A stretch of DNA of 64,000 bases from DFXE01 sp032054765 (GCA_032054765.1 DAMBSC010000007.1:228082-292081); one strand, 5' to 3'; counted from the first letter of the stretch, positions 18,251 through 27,903 are shown. Translations and numbers: made by a program. The notes: generated from the sequence alone by a model not told the origin.

Positions 18251-18640
18251 ATGGCAAAGAAAACAGTCGCAGCAAAAAAGAGAAATGTGAAGGTTGACGC
18301 TTATGGTCAGGCTCACATTCATTCTTCTTTTAATAACATTATCATATCTCTTGCTAATAGCGAAGGTCAGGTAATCAGTTGGTCTTCTGCTGGTAAGATG
18401 GGTTTTAGAAGTTCTAAAAAGAATACTCCGTATGCAGCTCAAATGGCAGCGCAAGATTGTGCTAAAGTAGCATACGATCTTGGCTTGAGAAAAGTAAAGG
18501 TATATGTAAAGGGGCCAGGTAACGGACGTGAGTCTGCTATCAGAACCATTCACGGTGCAGGAATAGAAGTAACAGAAATTGTAGACGTTACTCCATTACC
18601 ACACAATGGTTGTCGTCCTCCTAAAAAGAGAAGAGTATAA
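18251..18640 (+). CDS. rpsK: 30S ribosomal protein S11
   Basis: S11 forms part of the platform near the E site. VKGPGNGRESAIRTIHGAG and the C-terminal TPLPHNGCRPPKKRRV are signatures. Length is 129 aa. A 124-bp gap to rpsD contains no gene. Confidence 0.97.
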   Translation: MAKKTVAAKKRNVKVDAYGQAHIHSSFNNIIISLANSEGQVISWSSAGKMGFRSSKKNTPYAAQMAAQDCAKVAYDLGLRKVKVYVKGPGNGRESAIRTIHGAGIEVTEIVDVTPLPHNGCRPPKKRRV

Positions 18641-18764
18641 TTAACTTAGTTTCTTGAAATTGGATCAGGATTTGTGAATAGATTGCATATTAGCCTTTCC
18701 CTCTCTGTGATCGCGGCTGCACGACTTCAGATTCAAACAGAACAATTAAAACAATTAAAATAAA

Positions 18765-19370
18765 ATGGCTAGATATACTGGACCAAAAACAAAGATTGCC
18801 CGTAAGTTTGGCGAACCTATATTCGGACCGGATAAAGTTCTTTCTAAGAAGAATTATCCTCCCGGACAACATGGTAATGCCAGAAAAAGAAAAACTTCTG
18901 AATACGGTATTCAGCTTCGTGAAAAACAAAAGGCAAAATACACATATGGTGTATTAGAAAAACAATTTAGAAATCTGTTCGATAAAGCATCACGCACAAA
19001 AGGTATTACAGGGGAAGTTCTGCTTCAGTTATTAGAAGCACGTTTAGACAATCTGGTATTCCGTTTGGGTATAGCTCCAACAAGAGCAGCAGCTCGTCAG
19101 TTGGTTTCTCACCGTCATATTACAGTAGACGGGAAAGTAGTAAACATTCCTTCTTATTCTGTAAAGCCCGGTCAGATCATTGGTGTTAGAGAAAGATCAA
19201 AATCCCTGGAAGTCGTTACTGATGCATTGGCTGGTTTCAATCACAGTAAGTATCCTTGGATTGAATGGGATCAGCCATCTTTAAGCGGAAAGTTACTGCA
19301 TCTGCCTGAAAGAACTGATATTCCTGAAAACATTAAAGAGCAGTTGATCGTAGAATTATATTCTAAATAA
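18765..19370 (+). CDS. rpsD: 30S ribosomal protein S4
   Basis: S4 is a primary assembly protein and part of the mRNA helicase centre. MARYTGPKTKIARKFGE and the S4 RNA-binding domain (LDNLVFRLGIAPTRAAARQ and SHRHITVDGKVVNIPSY) are clear. Length is 201 aa. Confidence 0.97.
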   Translation: MARYTGPKTKIARKFGEPIFGPDKVLSKKNYPPGQHGNARKRKTSEYGIQLREKQKAKYTYGVLEKQFRNLFDKASRTKGITGEVLLQLLEARLDNLVFRLGIAPTRAAARQLVSHRHITVDGKVVNIPSYSVKPGQIIGVRERSKSLEVVTDALAGFNHSKYPWIEWDQPSLSGKLLHLPERTDIPENIKEQLIVELYSK

Positions 19371-19382
19371 TAATTGATTTCC

Positions 19383-20375
19383 ATGGCGATATTAGCATTT
19401 CAAAAACCCGATAAAGTATTAATGTTGGAAGCGGACAATTTCTTCGGTAAATTCGAATTTCGTCCGTTGGAACCCGGTTATGGTATTACTATTGGTAATG
19501 CCCTACGCCGTATTCTTCTTTCGTCACTTGAAGGTTTTGCTATTACTTCCATTAAGATCGAAGGCGTTGACCATGAATTTGGTTCAATTCCTGGTGTTAT
19601 GGAAGATGTAACAAACATTATATTGAATCTGAAACAAGTTCGTTTCAAACATATAGTTGACGATATTGAGAATGAAAAAGTAAGTATTACTGTTTCGGGT
19701 TCGGAAGTGTTCAAAGCCGGTGATATAGGTAGACAACTTACAGGATTTGAAGTATTAAACCCTGACTTGGTTATTTGCCGCTTAGACCCGAGCGCAAGTT
19801 TTCAAATCGAATTGACTATAAATAAAGGACGCGGATATGTGCCGGCTGAAGAAAATATGGATCAGAGTGCCGACGTGCAGGTAATTGCAATCGACTCAAT
19901 CTATACACCGATACGTAACGTTAAATTTTCGATTGAAAACTTTCGTGTTGAGCAAAAAACGGACTACGAAAAGTTAATCCTTGAAATAGCCACTGATGGT
20001 TCTATTCATCCAAAAGAAGCCTTAAAAGAAGCAGCAAAGATCCTTATTCATCATTTCATGCTATTTTCTGATGAGAAGATTGCTATTGAAACGGTTGATG
20101 CAGAAGGCAACGAAGAGTTCGACGAAGAAGTATTACACATGCGTCAACTACTTAAGAGCAAATTATCTGATATGGATCTTTCCGTACGCGCGCTTAACTG
20201 TTTGAAGGCAGCAGATGTTGAGACCTTAGGAGAGTTGGTTAAATTCAACAAGAATGACTTGCTGAAATTCCGTAACTTCGGAAAGAAATCACTCACCGAG
20301 CTTGACGAACTTCTCGAAAGCCTGAACCTTTCTTTCGGTATGGATATCACTAAATATAAATTAGATAAAGATTAA
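19383..20375 (+). CDS. rpoA: DNA-directed RNA polymerase subunit alpha
   Basis: The alpha dimer nucleates RNA polymerase assembly and contacts UP elements. The N-terminal domain has FRPLEPGYGITIGNALRR and the C-terminal domain has VETLGELVKFNKNDLLKF and FGKKSLTELDE. I take ATG 19383 (MAILAFQKPDKV), giving 330 aa, rather than the in-frame TTG nine bases earlier. It is followed by rplQ after 6 bp. Confidence 0.97.
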   Translation: MAILAFQKPDKVLMLEADNFFGKFEFRPLEPGYGITIGNALRRILLSSLEGFAITSIKIEGVDHEFGSIPGVMEDVTNIILNLKQVRFKHIVDDIENEKVSITVSGSEVFKAGDIGRQLTGFEVLNPDLVICRLDPSASFQIELTINKGRGYVPAEENMDQSADVQVIAIDSIYTPIRNVKFSIENFRVEQKTDYEKLILEIATDGSIHPKEALKEAAKILIHHFMLFSDEKIAIETVDAEGNEEFDEEVLHMRQLLKSKLSDMDLSVRALNCLKAADVETLGELVKFNKNDLLKFRNFGKKSLTELDELLESLNLSFGMDITKYKLDKD

Positions 20376-20381
20376 GTAGCG

Positions 20382-20996
20382 ATGAGACATAATAAGAAAT
20401 TCAATCATTTAGGTCGTACTAACACTCACCGTGAGGCGATGCTGGCGAATATGGCTTCTTCTTTGATCAAACATAAGAGAATCTTTACTACAACGGCAAA
20501 AGCTAAGGCGTTACGTAAATATATAGAACCACTTATCACAAAGTCTAAGGAGGATACAACTCATTCCAGACGTGTAGTGTTTAGTAATTTACAGGATAAA
20601 TATGCTGTAACTGAATTATTCCAGGAAGTATCACAAAAGATAGGTGAGCGTCCCGGTGGATATACCAGAATTATCAAAACGGGTAACCGTTTAGGTGATA
20701 ATGCAGCGATGTGCTTTATCGAATTAGTTGACTACAACGAAAATATGTTGAAGGAAACTAAGAAGAAAGCTACAAGAGCAAGACGTTCTCGTAAGAAAGG
20801 AACAGAAGAAACTCCTGCTGCAGCTCCAGCTACGGCGAAAGCAAAAAAAGAAGCAGTAGTTGAAGAAGCTCCAAAGGTAGAAGAAGCAGTGGTCGTTGAA
20901 GAAACTCCGGTAGCTGAAGAGGCTACTCCCGAAGTGGAAGCAACTGCAGCAGAAGAAGCTGCTCCTGAAAAAAAAGAAGATAAAGCTGCTGAGTAA
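20382..20996 (+). CDS. rplQ: 50S ribosomal protein L17 with acidic/alanine tail
   Basis: The first 125 residues are a normal L17 (MRHNKKFNHLGRTNTHREAM; RPGGYTRIIKTGNRLGDNA). The remaining roughly 80 residues are a low-complexity tail of Ala, Glu, Lys and Val with repeated EEA and VEE units. Such tails are common in Bacteroidetes L17 and probably extend from the ribosome surface; no function is evident. It is the last gene of the superoperon. Confidence 0.96.
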   Translation: MRHNKKFNHLGRTNTHREAMLANMASSLIKHKRIFTTTAKAKALRKYIEPLITKSKEDTTHSRRVVFSNLQDKYAVTELFQEVSQKIGERPGGYTRIIKTGNRLGDNAAMCFIELVDYNENMLKETKKKATRARRSRKKGTEETPAAAPATAKAKKEAVVEEAPKVEEAVVVEETPVAEEATPEVEATAAEEAAPEKKEDKAAE

Positions 20997-21020
20997 TTAT
21001 CAGCTTTCTAATAACATATG

Positions 21021-21052
21021 AAGGGTGTGGCTAACGTGTCACACCCTTTTTT
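21021..21052 (+). terminator. Intrinsic terminator of the ribosomal superoperon
   Basis: AAGGGTGTG (21021-21029) pairs with CACACCCTT (21040-21048) and is followed by a T-run to 21052. It lies 25 bp behind the rplQ stop. Confidence 0.88.
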
Positions 21053-21082
21053 GTATCCTGATTTAACGTTGACTCAAAAAGA

Positions 21083-22036
21083 ATGATGAAACACATAAAG
21101 AACAGTATCGGTTTCGATATAGGAACAACCACACTCCGCTTATATAAAGATGGGAAGCAAGTTGTTGAAACGCCAACAGAATTGCAAGATAATGCAAAAA
21201 CAATTCGTAACCTCCTTGTTAAAGGTAAAATAGCCCGCTTAAGTGAAACAGAGGAGATGTTGAAAAAGGAAAGCAATAAAATCAGAAAATCATTTTTAGG
21301 ACTTTGGAATCCACCCATGTATGCATTAGTATCTATTCCTTCAGATTTAAACGAAGTAACATTAAGAGCATACAGAGATACATTGGAACAGGCTGGTGCT
21401 AAAATATGCTATATGATAACCGATAGTTTGGTTGCAGCAACAGGTCTTGGGCTTGATATGTCAAATTCAACATCGACTATTGTTGATTTTGGAGCAGGAA
21501 AGACAAGTATTACCACTTTACGCGGTTTAGAAATCATCAAGAATGACTTTTTAGAACTCGCAGGAAACACATTTGATGAAGATATACAATTATATCTAAG
21601 CAGTCATTATGATCTTAAAATAGACTTAAAGACAGCGGAGGCTTTAAAAATTGAATACGCTGATTTGAGAAAAGCCGATAGTGCAATAAGTAAAACCATT
21701 GGCATCAAAGGGAAAGATAAACGAACAAACTCTCCAAAAGAAATTGCTTTACAAAGTGAAGAAATTACCGATTGTATACGTCTTGACGTAGATTTGATTA
21801 CTGAGAAGATCGTTCGTCATGTTGAAAACCTGGAGAATGCTGATCTGGATAAAGTGAAATCGAATGGAATTTATCTGGTCGGAAAGAGTATCCGGCTTCG
21901 AGGTTTGACAGATATAATGTCGGAACGAATTAAAATAGCCAATAAATCATACGCTCTGACTACTGATTATATGAAAATAGGGTTTGAAAAAATTCAAACT
22001 GATCCCGGGCAGGTTTATTTACATCTTATTGTTTAA
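21083..22036 (+). CDS. Divergent MreB-like actin-family protein
   Basis: The protein has the actin/Hsp70-type ATPase fold in MreB style: phosphate-1 loop GFDIGTTTLRLY (10-21), phosphate-2 loop VDFGAGKTSITTL (134-146) and an MreB-like central block (SIPSDLNEVTLRAYRDTLEQ; AGNTFDEDI; LKTAEALKIEYA). Length 317 aa is close to MreB (about 340). Sequence away from these blocks has drifted, and MreB's usual N-terminal start is replaced. Canonical MreB in Bacteroidetes is encoded with mreC and mreD, which are absent here, so this is probably a paralogue. It may form filaments or a cell-shape or segregation scaffold, but that is inference. It stands alone after the ribosomal terminator. Confidence 0.7.
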   Translation: MMKHIKNSIGFDIGTTTLRLYKDGKQVVETPTELQDNAKTIRNLLVKGKIARLSETEEMLKKESNKIRKSFLGLWNPPMYALVSIPSDLNEVTLRAYRDTLEQAGAKICYMITDSLVAATGLGLDMSNSTSTIVDFGAGKTSITTLRGLEIIKNDFLELAGNTFDEDIQLYLSSHYDLKIDLKTAEALKIEYADLRKADSAISKTIGIKGKDKRTNSPKEIALQSEEITDCIRLDVDLITEKIVRHVENLENADLDKVKSNGIYLVGKSIRLRGLTDIMSERIKIANKSYALTTDYMKIGFEKIQTDPGQVYLHLIV

Positions 22037-22106
22037 TCTCTTTTGTCATAGTCTTTTATTGTTTACTATTCCTCTAATTAATAGATTGGTCGTGTAAAAG
22101 TATTCT

Positions 22107-22194
22107 TTTCACCTGGGTGGAAAGAACGTTTCACCCGGGTGAAAAAACTATTCCACCCGGGTGAAAATTTTATTTCACCTTGGTGAAGAGAATA
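22107..22194. repeat. Array of four 22-bp units with palindromic core TTCACC-NN-GGTGAA
   Basis: Units start at 22107, 22129, 22151 and 22173 with an exact 22-bp period. Cores are TTCACCTGGGTGGA, TTCACCCGGGTGAA, TCCACCCGGGTGAA and TTCACCTTGGTGAA; units 2 and 4 are perfect or near-perfect dyads. Spacers are AT-rich. Unit number, period and the TCAC-N4-GTGA core match the array at 2452-2539, although outer bases differ. Confidence 0.92.
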
Positions 22195-22263
22195 GATAGT
22201 TACGAACGAAACAATAAAAGATAGTTATCCGAGCAGGAATTTATAATATACATTTCATCTGTT

Positions 22264-22271
22264 TATCTTTG
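22264..22271 (+). promoter_or_regulatory. -7 element (TATCTTTG)
   Basis: TATCTTTG matches the Bacteroidetes -7 consensus and lies 18 bp before the ATG at 22289. No clear TTG is found at the right distance upstream. It lies just behind the 22-bp repeat array, which could therefore influence it. Confidence 0.5.
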
Positions 22272-22288
22272 TAGAAAAGATAAAGGAT

Positions 22289-22825
22289 ATGGATTACAGG
22301 GATAAGCTCACCGGGCGAATTAGTATGGATGATATTCATGAAGTTTGCCTTTCGTTAGTGAAAAATAATAAGAATAAGGAAAAATTGTACGATCTGTTAT
22401 TTGATAAAGATGATAAACTGGCAGTTAATGCCGCATGGATATTCACTCATCTTAATAAAGACGAGAATAAATGGCTGTATAGTAAACAAGATGAGCTAAT
22501 AAACGAAGTAATGATTTGTTGTGATCCGAGTAAGCGGCGGTTGTTTTTGGTACTTATATTTCGGCAACCGTTACCTGCTTCACCACGGGTAGATTTCCTT
22601 GATTTTTGCATGGAGCGCATGATTTCTAAACAAGAACTACCGGGTGTACAGTCACTATGCATGAAACTGGCTTATGAATTGTGCCGACCAATCCCTGAAT
22701 TATTACAGGAGTTACGTGTAATACTTGATATTATGGATCCGAACTTGCTTCAGATCTCAATGCGAACGGTACGTAAAAATGTACTTAAAGCTATGCAAAA
22801 AGGAAAAAGTTTACAGAAGTTTTAA
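22289..22825 (+). CDS. Conserved hypothetical helical protein
   Basis: The 178-aa product is rich in amphipathic helices in a pattern like short HEAT/ARM repeats (for example DDKLAVNAAWIFTHLNKDEN and LQISMRTVRKNVLKAMQKG). No catalytic motif, signal peptide or membrane helix is seen. It is a monocistronic gene facing the convergent S41 protease gene with a 10-bp gap. Function unknown. Confidence 0.7.
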   Translation: MDYRDKLTGRISMDDIHEVCLSLVKNNKNKEKLYDLLFDKDDKLAVNAAWIFTHLNKDENKWLYSKQDELINEVMICCDPSKRRLFLVLIFRQPLPASPRVDFLDFCMERMISKQELPGVQSLCMKLAYELCRPIPELLQELRVILDIMDPNLLQISMRTVRKNVLKAMQKGKSLQKF

Positions 22826-22835
22826 TTCATCCTTT

Positions 22836-24425
22836 CTATAATCCTAATTCTTTATTATACGCATTATTGTCATTAATGATACGAAGGGCTTCAATATAGC
22901 TTGGATTATCATCATTCATAATCCTGAAGTATTCAGCCATTTCGTACAAGTCGCGCGCTATTAATGCCTTGATTTGTAGTTTAATTAAATCCTTGGATTT
23001 ATTATACTCTTCTTCTTTGAACTCTATTTTCTCTTCCTTCGCCAGGGCAAGGAGTTCGTTCATAACATTGTCCGGAATTTCAAAGTTTTGTTTGTATTGC
23101 TCAAACTTTTTATACTTCGTCGTCAGATCAGCCCTGTGCAAATCTACATAGTTCATGGAAACACGGTTTACTAATCCCGTTGCTACTAAACTTCTATGGT
23201 AATCGGTGTAGCGTGTTGTATCAAATGGTACAAATACATCGGGCATAATACCTCCGCCACCATAAACAACGCGCTTGGTTACAAGTGTGTTGAACTTTAA
23301 TGAGTCAGGGAAATGAATGCTATCCGCACTCATAAATTCTCCTTTTTTATAGCGGTCGATTATATCAAACTGATATTCTTTTGCATTCCCTAATGTGTAT
23401 GGTTTCTGTATTTCACGTCCCGTTGGGGTATGATATCGAGAAACTGTAAGGCGGATCATGGAACCATCAGGAAGCGGAATAGGTTTTTGCACTAATCCCT
23501 TTCCAAAGGTACGCCGTCCGACAATGACTCCTCTGTCCCAATCCTGTATAGCACCTGCCAGGATTTCGCTGGCCGAGGCAGACGATTCATCCACCATAAT
23601 AACCAGATTTCCGTTTTCAAAGTTTCCTTTTCCTGAAGACTTCGCGTCTTCTCGAGGTTGTCTCAGTCCTTCTGTATAAACAATTAGTTTACCTTTTTCA
23701 AGAAATTCATTGGCTATATCTATCGCGATATTGAGATACCCCCCTCCATTACCTTGCAGGTCAAAGATAAGGTTCTTCATACCTTCTTTTTTAAGCTTAA
23801 GGATGGAGCTTCGAACTTCTTCTGTAGAAGAAGCAGCAAAACGGTTTAGTTTTATGTAACCTGTATTCTTGTCAGCCATATAAGCCGCATCAAGACTATA
23901 AACAGGTATCTTTCCACGAGTGATTTTAAACTCAATTAATTCAGGTTCACCACCGCGGCGTACTTTTACACGTACTTCTGTTCCTTTTGGACCACGCAGG
24001 CGTTTCATAATATCGGTATTCCGCATTTTAACACCTGCAATCAGAGTATCATCAACCATTATTATACGGTCACCCGCCATAAGTCCTACTTTTTCAGAAG
24101 GACCGCCGGCTATTACCTGGATTACATATAAGGTATCTGTAAGCATATTGAATTGTATACCAATACCGTCAAAGTTACCCTGTAAAGGCTCTGTCATCTC
24201 TTTGGTTTCTTCAGGATCGAGATAATTTGAATGTGGATCGAGCTTTTCAAGCATGCCTACAATCGCGTCTTCTACCAGTTTGTCTACATTTGTAGAGTCT
24301 ACATATAAATTGGATACGGCAAATAAAGCCATTGACATCTTCCGGGCTTGCTCATTGATGTTCTGTGCATTCATTTGTGCAAGGGAGAAGGATACGAGTA
24401 TAAGGAATAAAACTATTTTCTTCAT
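22836..24425 (-). CDS. S41 family C-terminal processing peptidase with PDZ domain
   Basis: The start is taken at ATG 24425, giving 529 aa with a signal peptide (MKKIVLFLILVSFSLAQMNAQ); an in-frame TTG 15 bp upstream is less likely. A PDZ domain (about 80-165; GIGIQFN, GPSEKVGLMAGDRI) precedes the S41 domain. The catalytic region reads VDESSASASEILAGA (about 278-292), with the general-base Lys in TFGKGLVQ (about 309). It is probably a periplasmic tail-specific protease. It is the last gene of the leftward operon that includes coaD and parE. Confidence 0.93.
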   Translation of the reverse strand: MKKIVLFLILVSFSLAQMNAQNINEQARKMSMALFAVSNLYVDSTNVDKLVEDAIVGMLEKLDPHSNYLDPEETKEMTEPLQGNFDGIGIQFNMLTDTLYVIQVIAGGPSEKVGLMAGDRIIMVDDTLIAGVKMRNTDIMKRLRGPKGTEVRVKVRRGGEPELIEFKITRGKIPVYSLDAAYMADKNTGYIKLNRFAASSTEEVRSSILKLKKEGMKNLIFDLQGNGGGYLNIAIDIANEFLEKGKLIVYTEGLRQPREDAKSSGKGNFENGNLVIMVDESSASASEILAGAIQDWDRGVIVGRRTFGKGLVQKPIPLPDGSMIRLTVSRYHTPTGREIQKPYTLGNAKEYQFDIIDRYKKGEFMSADSIHFPDSLKFNTLVTKRVVYGGGGIMPDVFVPFDTTRYTDYHRSLVATGLVNRVSMNYVDLHRADLTTKYKKFEQYKQNFEIPDNVMNELLALAKEEKIEFKEEEYNKSKDLIKLQIKALIARDLYEMAEYFRIMNDDNPSYIEALRIINDNNAYNKELGL

Positions 24426-24449
24426 GCTTAAAATCTTCAAATAAATTAA

Positions 24450-24908
24450 TTAATACAACCTCGTTTCTTTTGGAACGAAGAGGGAAATATCTTTTCCATA
24501 GCTTAACAGCTCGCGTACGATACTTGAACTTATATGCGTATGTTCGGGCTCAGTGAAAAGAATAAAAGTATCGATCCCGGATAGTTTACGGTTTACGTCG
24601 GCAATACTCTTTTCATATTCATAATCATTGACCGTACGAATACCACGGAGGATAAACTGACAATTAACTTCATTTGCATAATCTACAGTCAATGAATTAT
24701 AGGCTTCTATCTGTACATTCGGATTTCCGTCGTAAAGTAAACGTATAGCTTCCAAACGTTTTTCAAGTGAGAAATAGGTTTGCTTCCTGTCATTAATACC
24801 GATGGCAATTACTATTTCATCAACAAGTTGAAGACCGCGTGTTACCAGGGACTGATGTCCAATGGTAAAGGGGTCGAATGTTCCCGGAAAGAGAGCTCTC
24901 TTTTTCAT
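24450..24908 (-). CDS. coaD: Phosphopantetheine adenylyltransferase
   Basis: This enzyme makes dephospho-CoA from 4'-phosphopantetheine and ATP, the penultimate step of CoA synthesis. The nucleotidyltransferase motif FPGTFDPFTIGH (8-19) and the C-terminal ISSSIVRELL (ISSTxxR-type) motif are present. Length 152 aa is normal. It overlaps parE by four bases (ATGA), so the pair is translationally coupled. Confidence 0.96.
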   Translation of the reverse strand: MKKRALFPGTFDPFTIGHQSLVTRGLQLVDEIVIAIGINDRKQTYFSLEKRLEAIRLLYDGNPNVQIEAYNSLTVDYANEVNCQFILRGIRTVNDYEYEKSIADVNRKLSGIDTFILFTEPEHTHISSSIVRELLSYGKDISLFVPKETRLY

Positions 24909-26761
24909 ATTATATCTTCCTCTACAACCAGATTGTCAATAATAAAGTTTTGGCGTTCCATACTATTCTTACCCATATAGAAAGCCAGCATATCTTTGAC
25001 AAGGTCTTCCTTTTTCATCGTAACCTGATCTAAACGTATATCATTACCTATAAAGTTCTTAAACTCATCCGGTGATATTTCTCCTAATCCTTTGAAACGG
25101 GTTATCTCAGGATTCTTTCCTGCGGCTTCCATCGCCGCCAAACGTTCTTCTTCAGAATAACAATACCATGTTTTTTGTTTGTTACGCACACGGAAAAGAG
25201 GTGTTTGCAAGATATAAACATGATTTCGTTTGATCAGATCAGGAAAGAATTGCAGAAAGAAAGTGATCAGCAATAAACGGATATGCATACCGTCGACATC
25301 CGCATCTGTTGCTATGATTACTTTATTATATCGAAGTCCTTCCAGTCCATCTTCTATGTTTAGTGCGGCCTGAAGAAGATTAAACTCTTCGTTTTCGTAA
25401 ACGATCTTTTTGGTAAGACCATAACTGTTAAGAGGTTTTCCTCGAAGACTGAAGACTGCTTGTAGGTTGGGGTCGCGGCTTTTTGTAATGGAACCACTGG
25501 CCGAATCTCCCTCAGTGATAAAAATACAGGTTTCTTCTGTCTTGTCACTCTTTGAATCATTCAAATGGATACGGCAATCACGAAGTTTTTTGTTATGAAG
25601 ATTAGCTTTCTTAGCCCGCTCGCGAGCCAGTTTAGTAACACCCGCAATAGCTTTTCTCTCTTTTTCTGATTCAAGAATCTTTTTATGGAGGGCGTCTGAT
25701 ATCTCTGTATTCTTATGAAGGAAATTATCGAGTTCTTTTTTTATGAAATCGCCAATAAATTTAGATACAGAAGGTCCTTGCGGTCCCATATCTTTAGAAC
25801 CAAGCTTAGTTTTTGTTTGGCTTTCGAAAACAGGTTCTTCTACCTTTATACTGATTGCAGCTACAATACCGGCACGGATATCTGAATATTCGAAGTTTTT
25901 ATTGTAATATTCCTTAATGACGCGGCCGATTGTTTCTTTAAACGCTGAAAGGTGCGTACCACCTTGTGTCGTATGTTGCCCATTCACGAAAGAATAATAT
26001 TCTTCTCCGTATTGATTGGTATGAGTTATTACTAACTCAATATCGTCTCCTTTAAGGTGGATAATCGGGTAGAGCGGCTCGGAAGTCATGTTTTCGTTAA
26101 GAAGATCTACCAACCCGTTACGGGAATAGAATTTCTTTCCGTTATAAATAATTGTAAGACCTGAGTTAAGGAACACGTAGTTCTTAAGAAGGTTTTCTAT
26201 ATATTCGTCCTTATACTCGTACTCTTTAAATATCTCTTTATCAGGAATAAAGTAAGTAAGTGTTCCGTTGGCTTCATTTGTTGGCTCAATATCTGTTTCA
26301 TTGGTGACGATAGCACGGTTATATTCAACTTTTTTACTTTCTCCGTCGCGAACACTCTGGATAAGGAAATAGCTGCTTAGTGCGTTTACAGCCTTAATAC
26401 CGACACCGTTCAAACCTACAGACTTTTTAAAAGCTTTATTGTCATATTTTGCACCGGTATTCATTTTACTGGATACATCTACTACTTTGGTTAAGGGAAC
26501 ACCGCGGCCATAATCTCTTACAGTAACGGTTCCTTCTTCAACAGTTACTTCAATGGTTTTCCCGAAGCCCATCATATATTCGTCGAGTGAGTTATCCAAT
26601 ACCTCTTTCAAAAGGACATAAATACCGTCGTCCGCATATGCTCCATCGCCTAATTTACCGATGTACATACCTGGCCGACGTCGGATATGCTCCATCCAGT
26701 CAAGGGTTTTTATATCTTCGTCGCTATAATTGGTCGGTTGTGTTTGAGATAAATTATCCAT
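24905..26761 (-). CDS. parE: DNA topoisomerase IV subunit B
   Basis: This is the ATPase subunit of topoisomerase IV, which decatenates daughter chromosomes. It has the GHKL motifs EVLDNSLDEY, RDYGRGVPL and NGVGIKAVNA, the TOPRIM motif TEGDSASGSITKSRD and DADVDGMHIR. QAVFSLRGKPLNSYG is the ParE-type form, where Bacteroidetes GyrB usually reads LRGKILNV. Length is 618 aa. It ends overlapping coaD and begins 2 bp after the acetyltransferase stop. Confidence 0.93.
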   Translation of the reverse strand: MDNLSQTQPTNYSDEDIKTLDWMEHIRRRPGMYIGKLGDGAYADDGIYVLLKEVLDNSLDEYMMGFGKTIEVTVEEGTVTVRDYGRGVPLTKVVDVSSKMNTGAKYDNKAFKKSVGLNGVGIKAVNALSSYFLIQSVRDGESKKVEYNRAIVTNETDIEPTNEANGTLTYFIPDKEIFKEYEYKDEYIENLLKNYVFLNSGLTIIYNGKKFYSRNGLVDLLNENMTSEPLYPIIHLKGDDIELVITHTNQYGEEYYSFVNGQHTTQGGTHLSAFKETIGRVIKEYYNKNFEYSDIRAGIVAAISIKVEEPVFESQTKTKLGSKDMGPQGPSVSKFIGDFIKKELDNFLHKNTEISDALHKKILESEKERKAIAGVTKLARERAKKANLHNKKLRDCRIHLNDSKSDKTEETCIFITEGDSASGSITKSRDPNLQAVFSLRGKPLNSYGLTKKIVYENEEFNLLQAALNIEDGLEGLRYNKVIIATDADVDGMHIRLLLITFFLQFFPDLIKRNHVYILQTPLFRVRNKQKTWYCYSEEERLAAMEAAGKNPEITRFKGLGEISPDEFKNFIGNDIRLDQVTMKKEDLVKDMLAFYMGKNSMERQNFIIDNLVVEEDII

Positions 26762-26763
26762 TG

Positions 26764-27903
26764 TCAGCTTTTTGTTTTAAACTCTTTTTTAAATGCTCTT
26801 CTTGTTTTATGATGTTCTTGTTTAAAATAGTCCCATTGAGCCTGTACTGCATTATTGGATTCAAGTTCAGGATTACTTTCGCCATATTCCATTTTATTCT
26901 TGATATATACAGGGATCAGGTCATTAAATACTAATGCGTTTATTCCTTTTCCCTGATATTTAGGTACTACCCCCATTAAATATAAATCTACTACTTTTGG
27001 CCTCATCTTTAATGCCCGTAATAAATGGATAAACCCAAACGGGAAGAGGTGTCCTTTCGCTTTCTGTAATGCCCTTGACAAGTTAGGAAGCGTAATTCCG
27101 AATCCAACAACTTCATCATCTGCTTCCTGAACTATGATAGTAACAAAATCCAGGCGGATCATCGGAATATACATATTAACGTAATAATCAATCTGCTTTT
27201 CCGTAAGCGGAGCAAACCCGAACAAAGGAGAATAAGCAGCGTTTAATGCTTCAAATATTTTATGAGCATAGGGCCAGATATCCTTTCTTCGTTTAAATTT
27301 TATGGTCTTAAGACCGTATTTTTTCTTTACAAGCTCTCCGATACGTAAATGCTTTTCCGGGACCTTCTCCGGAATATATATCTTAAACTCCTTCCAATCC
27401 TGATCTTTAACATATCCCATCCGATCCATGTGTTTCGGATAATACGGATAATTATAGATTGCAGCCATCGTTCCCAATTGGTCAAAGCCGTATATCAACA
27501 TTCCTTCATGATCCATATCAGTAAAACCAAGAGGTCCCTGTATTTGTTCCATTCCCTTTTCTTTTGCCCAATTTTCAACAGCTTCGAAAAGAGCATCAAC
27601 CACTTCGTCGTCATCAATAAAATCTACAAAACCAAAACGAGCCGACTTTTGATTCCAAACCTCATTGCTCCGATGATTAATCATACCGGCAATTCGTCCT
27701 ACAATCTTATTGTCTCTATATGCTAGGAAATAGATGGCTTCACCTATTTCGAATGCAGGGTTTTTTTCTTTGTCTAAAGTTATCATCTCTTCGTCAATCA
27801 AACCGGGTACATGATACGGGTTCCCCTTGTATAACTCGATGTTAAACTTTACAAACTTTTTAAGTTCTTTTTTGCTGGTTACTTCTTTGATTACAACACC
27901 CAT
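26764..27903 (-). CDS. GNAT-family acetyltransferase-like protein
   Basis: The start is taken at ATG 27903 (MGVVIKEVTSKKELKKF), giving 379 aa; the longer TTG start adds eight residues. The protein has GNAT-like blocks (YFLAYRDNKIVGRIAGMIN; a second one near LMGVVPKYQGKGINALVF). It matches a family conserved in Bacteroidales without a known substrate. It is the first gene of a four-gene leftward operon with parE, coaD and the S41 protease. Confidence 0.8.
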   Translation of the reverse strand: MGVVIKEVTSKKELKKFVKFNIELYKGNPYHVPGLIDEEMITLDKEKNPAFEIGEAIYFLAYRDNKIVGRIAGMINHRSNEVWNQKSARFGFVDFIDDDEVVDALFEAVENWAKEKGMEQIQGPLGFTDMDHEGMLIYGFDQLGTMAAIYNYPYYPKHMDRMGYVKDQDWKEFKIYIPEKVPEKHLRIGELVKKKYGLKTIKFKRRKDIWPYAHKIFEALNAAYSPLFGFAPLTEKQIDYYVNMYIPMIRLDFVTIIVQEADDEVVGFGITLPNLSRALQKAKGHLFPFGFIHLLRALKMRPKVVDLYLMGVVPKYQGKGINALVFNDLIPVYIKNKMEYGESNPELESNNAVQAQWDYFKQEHHKTRRAFKKEFKTKS

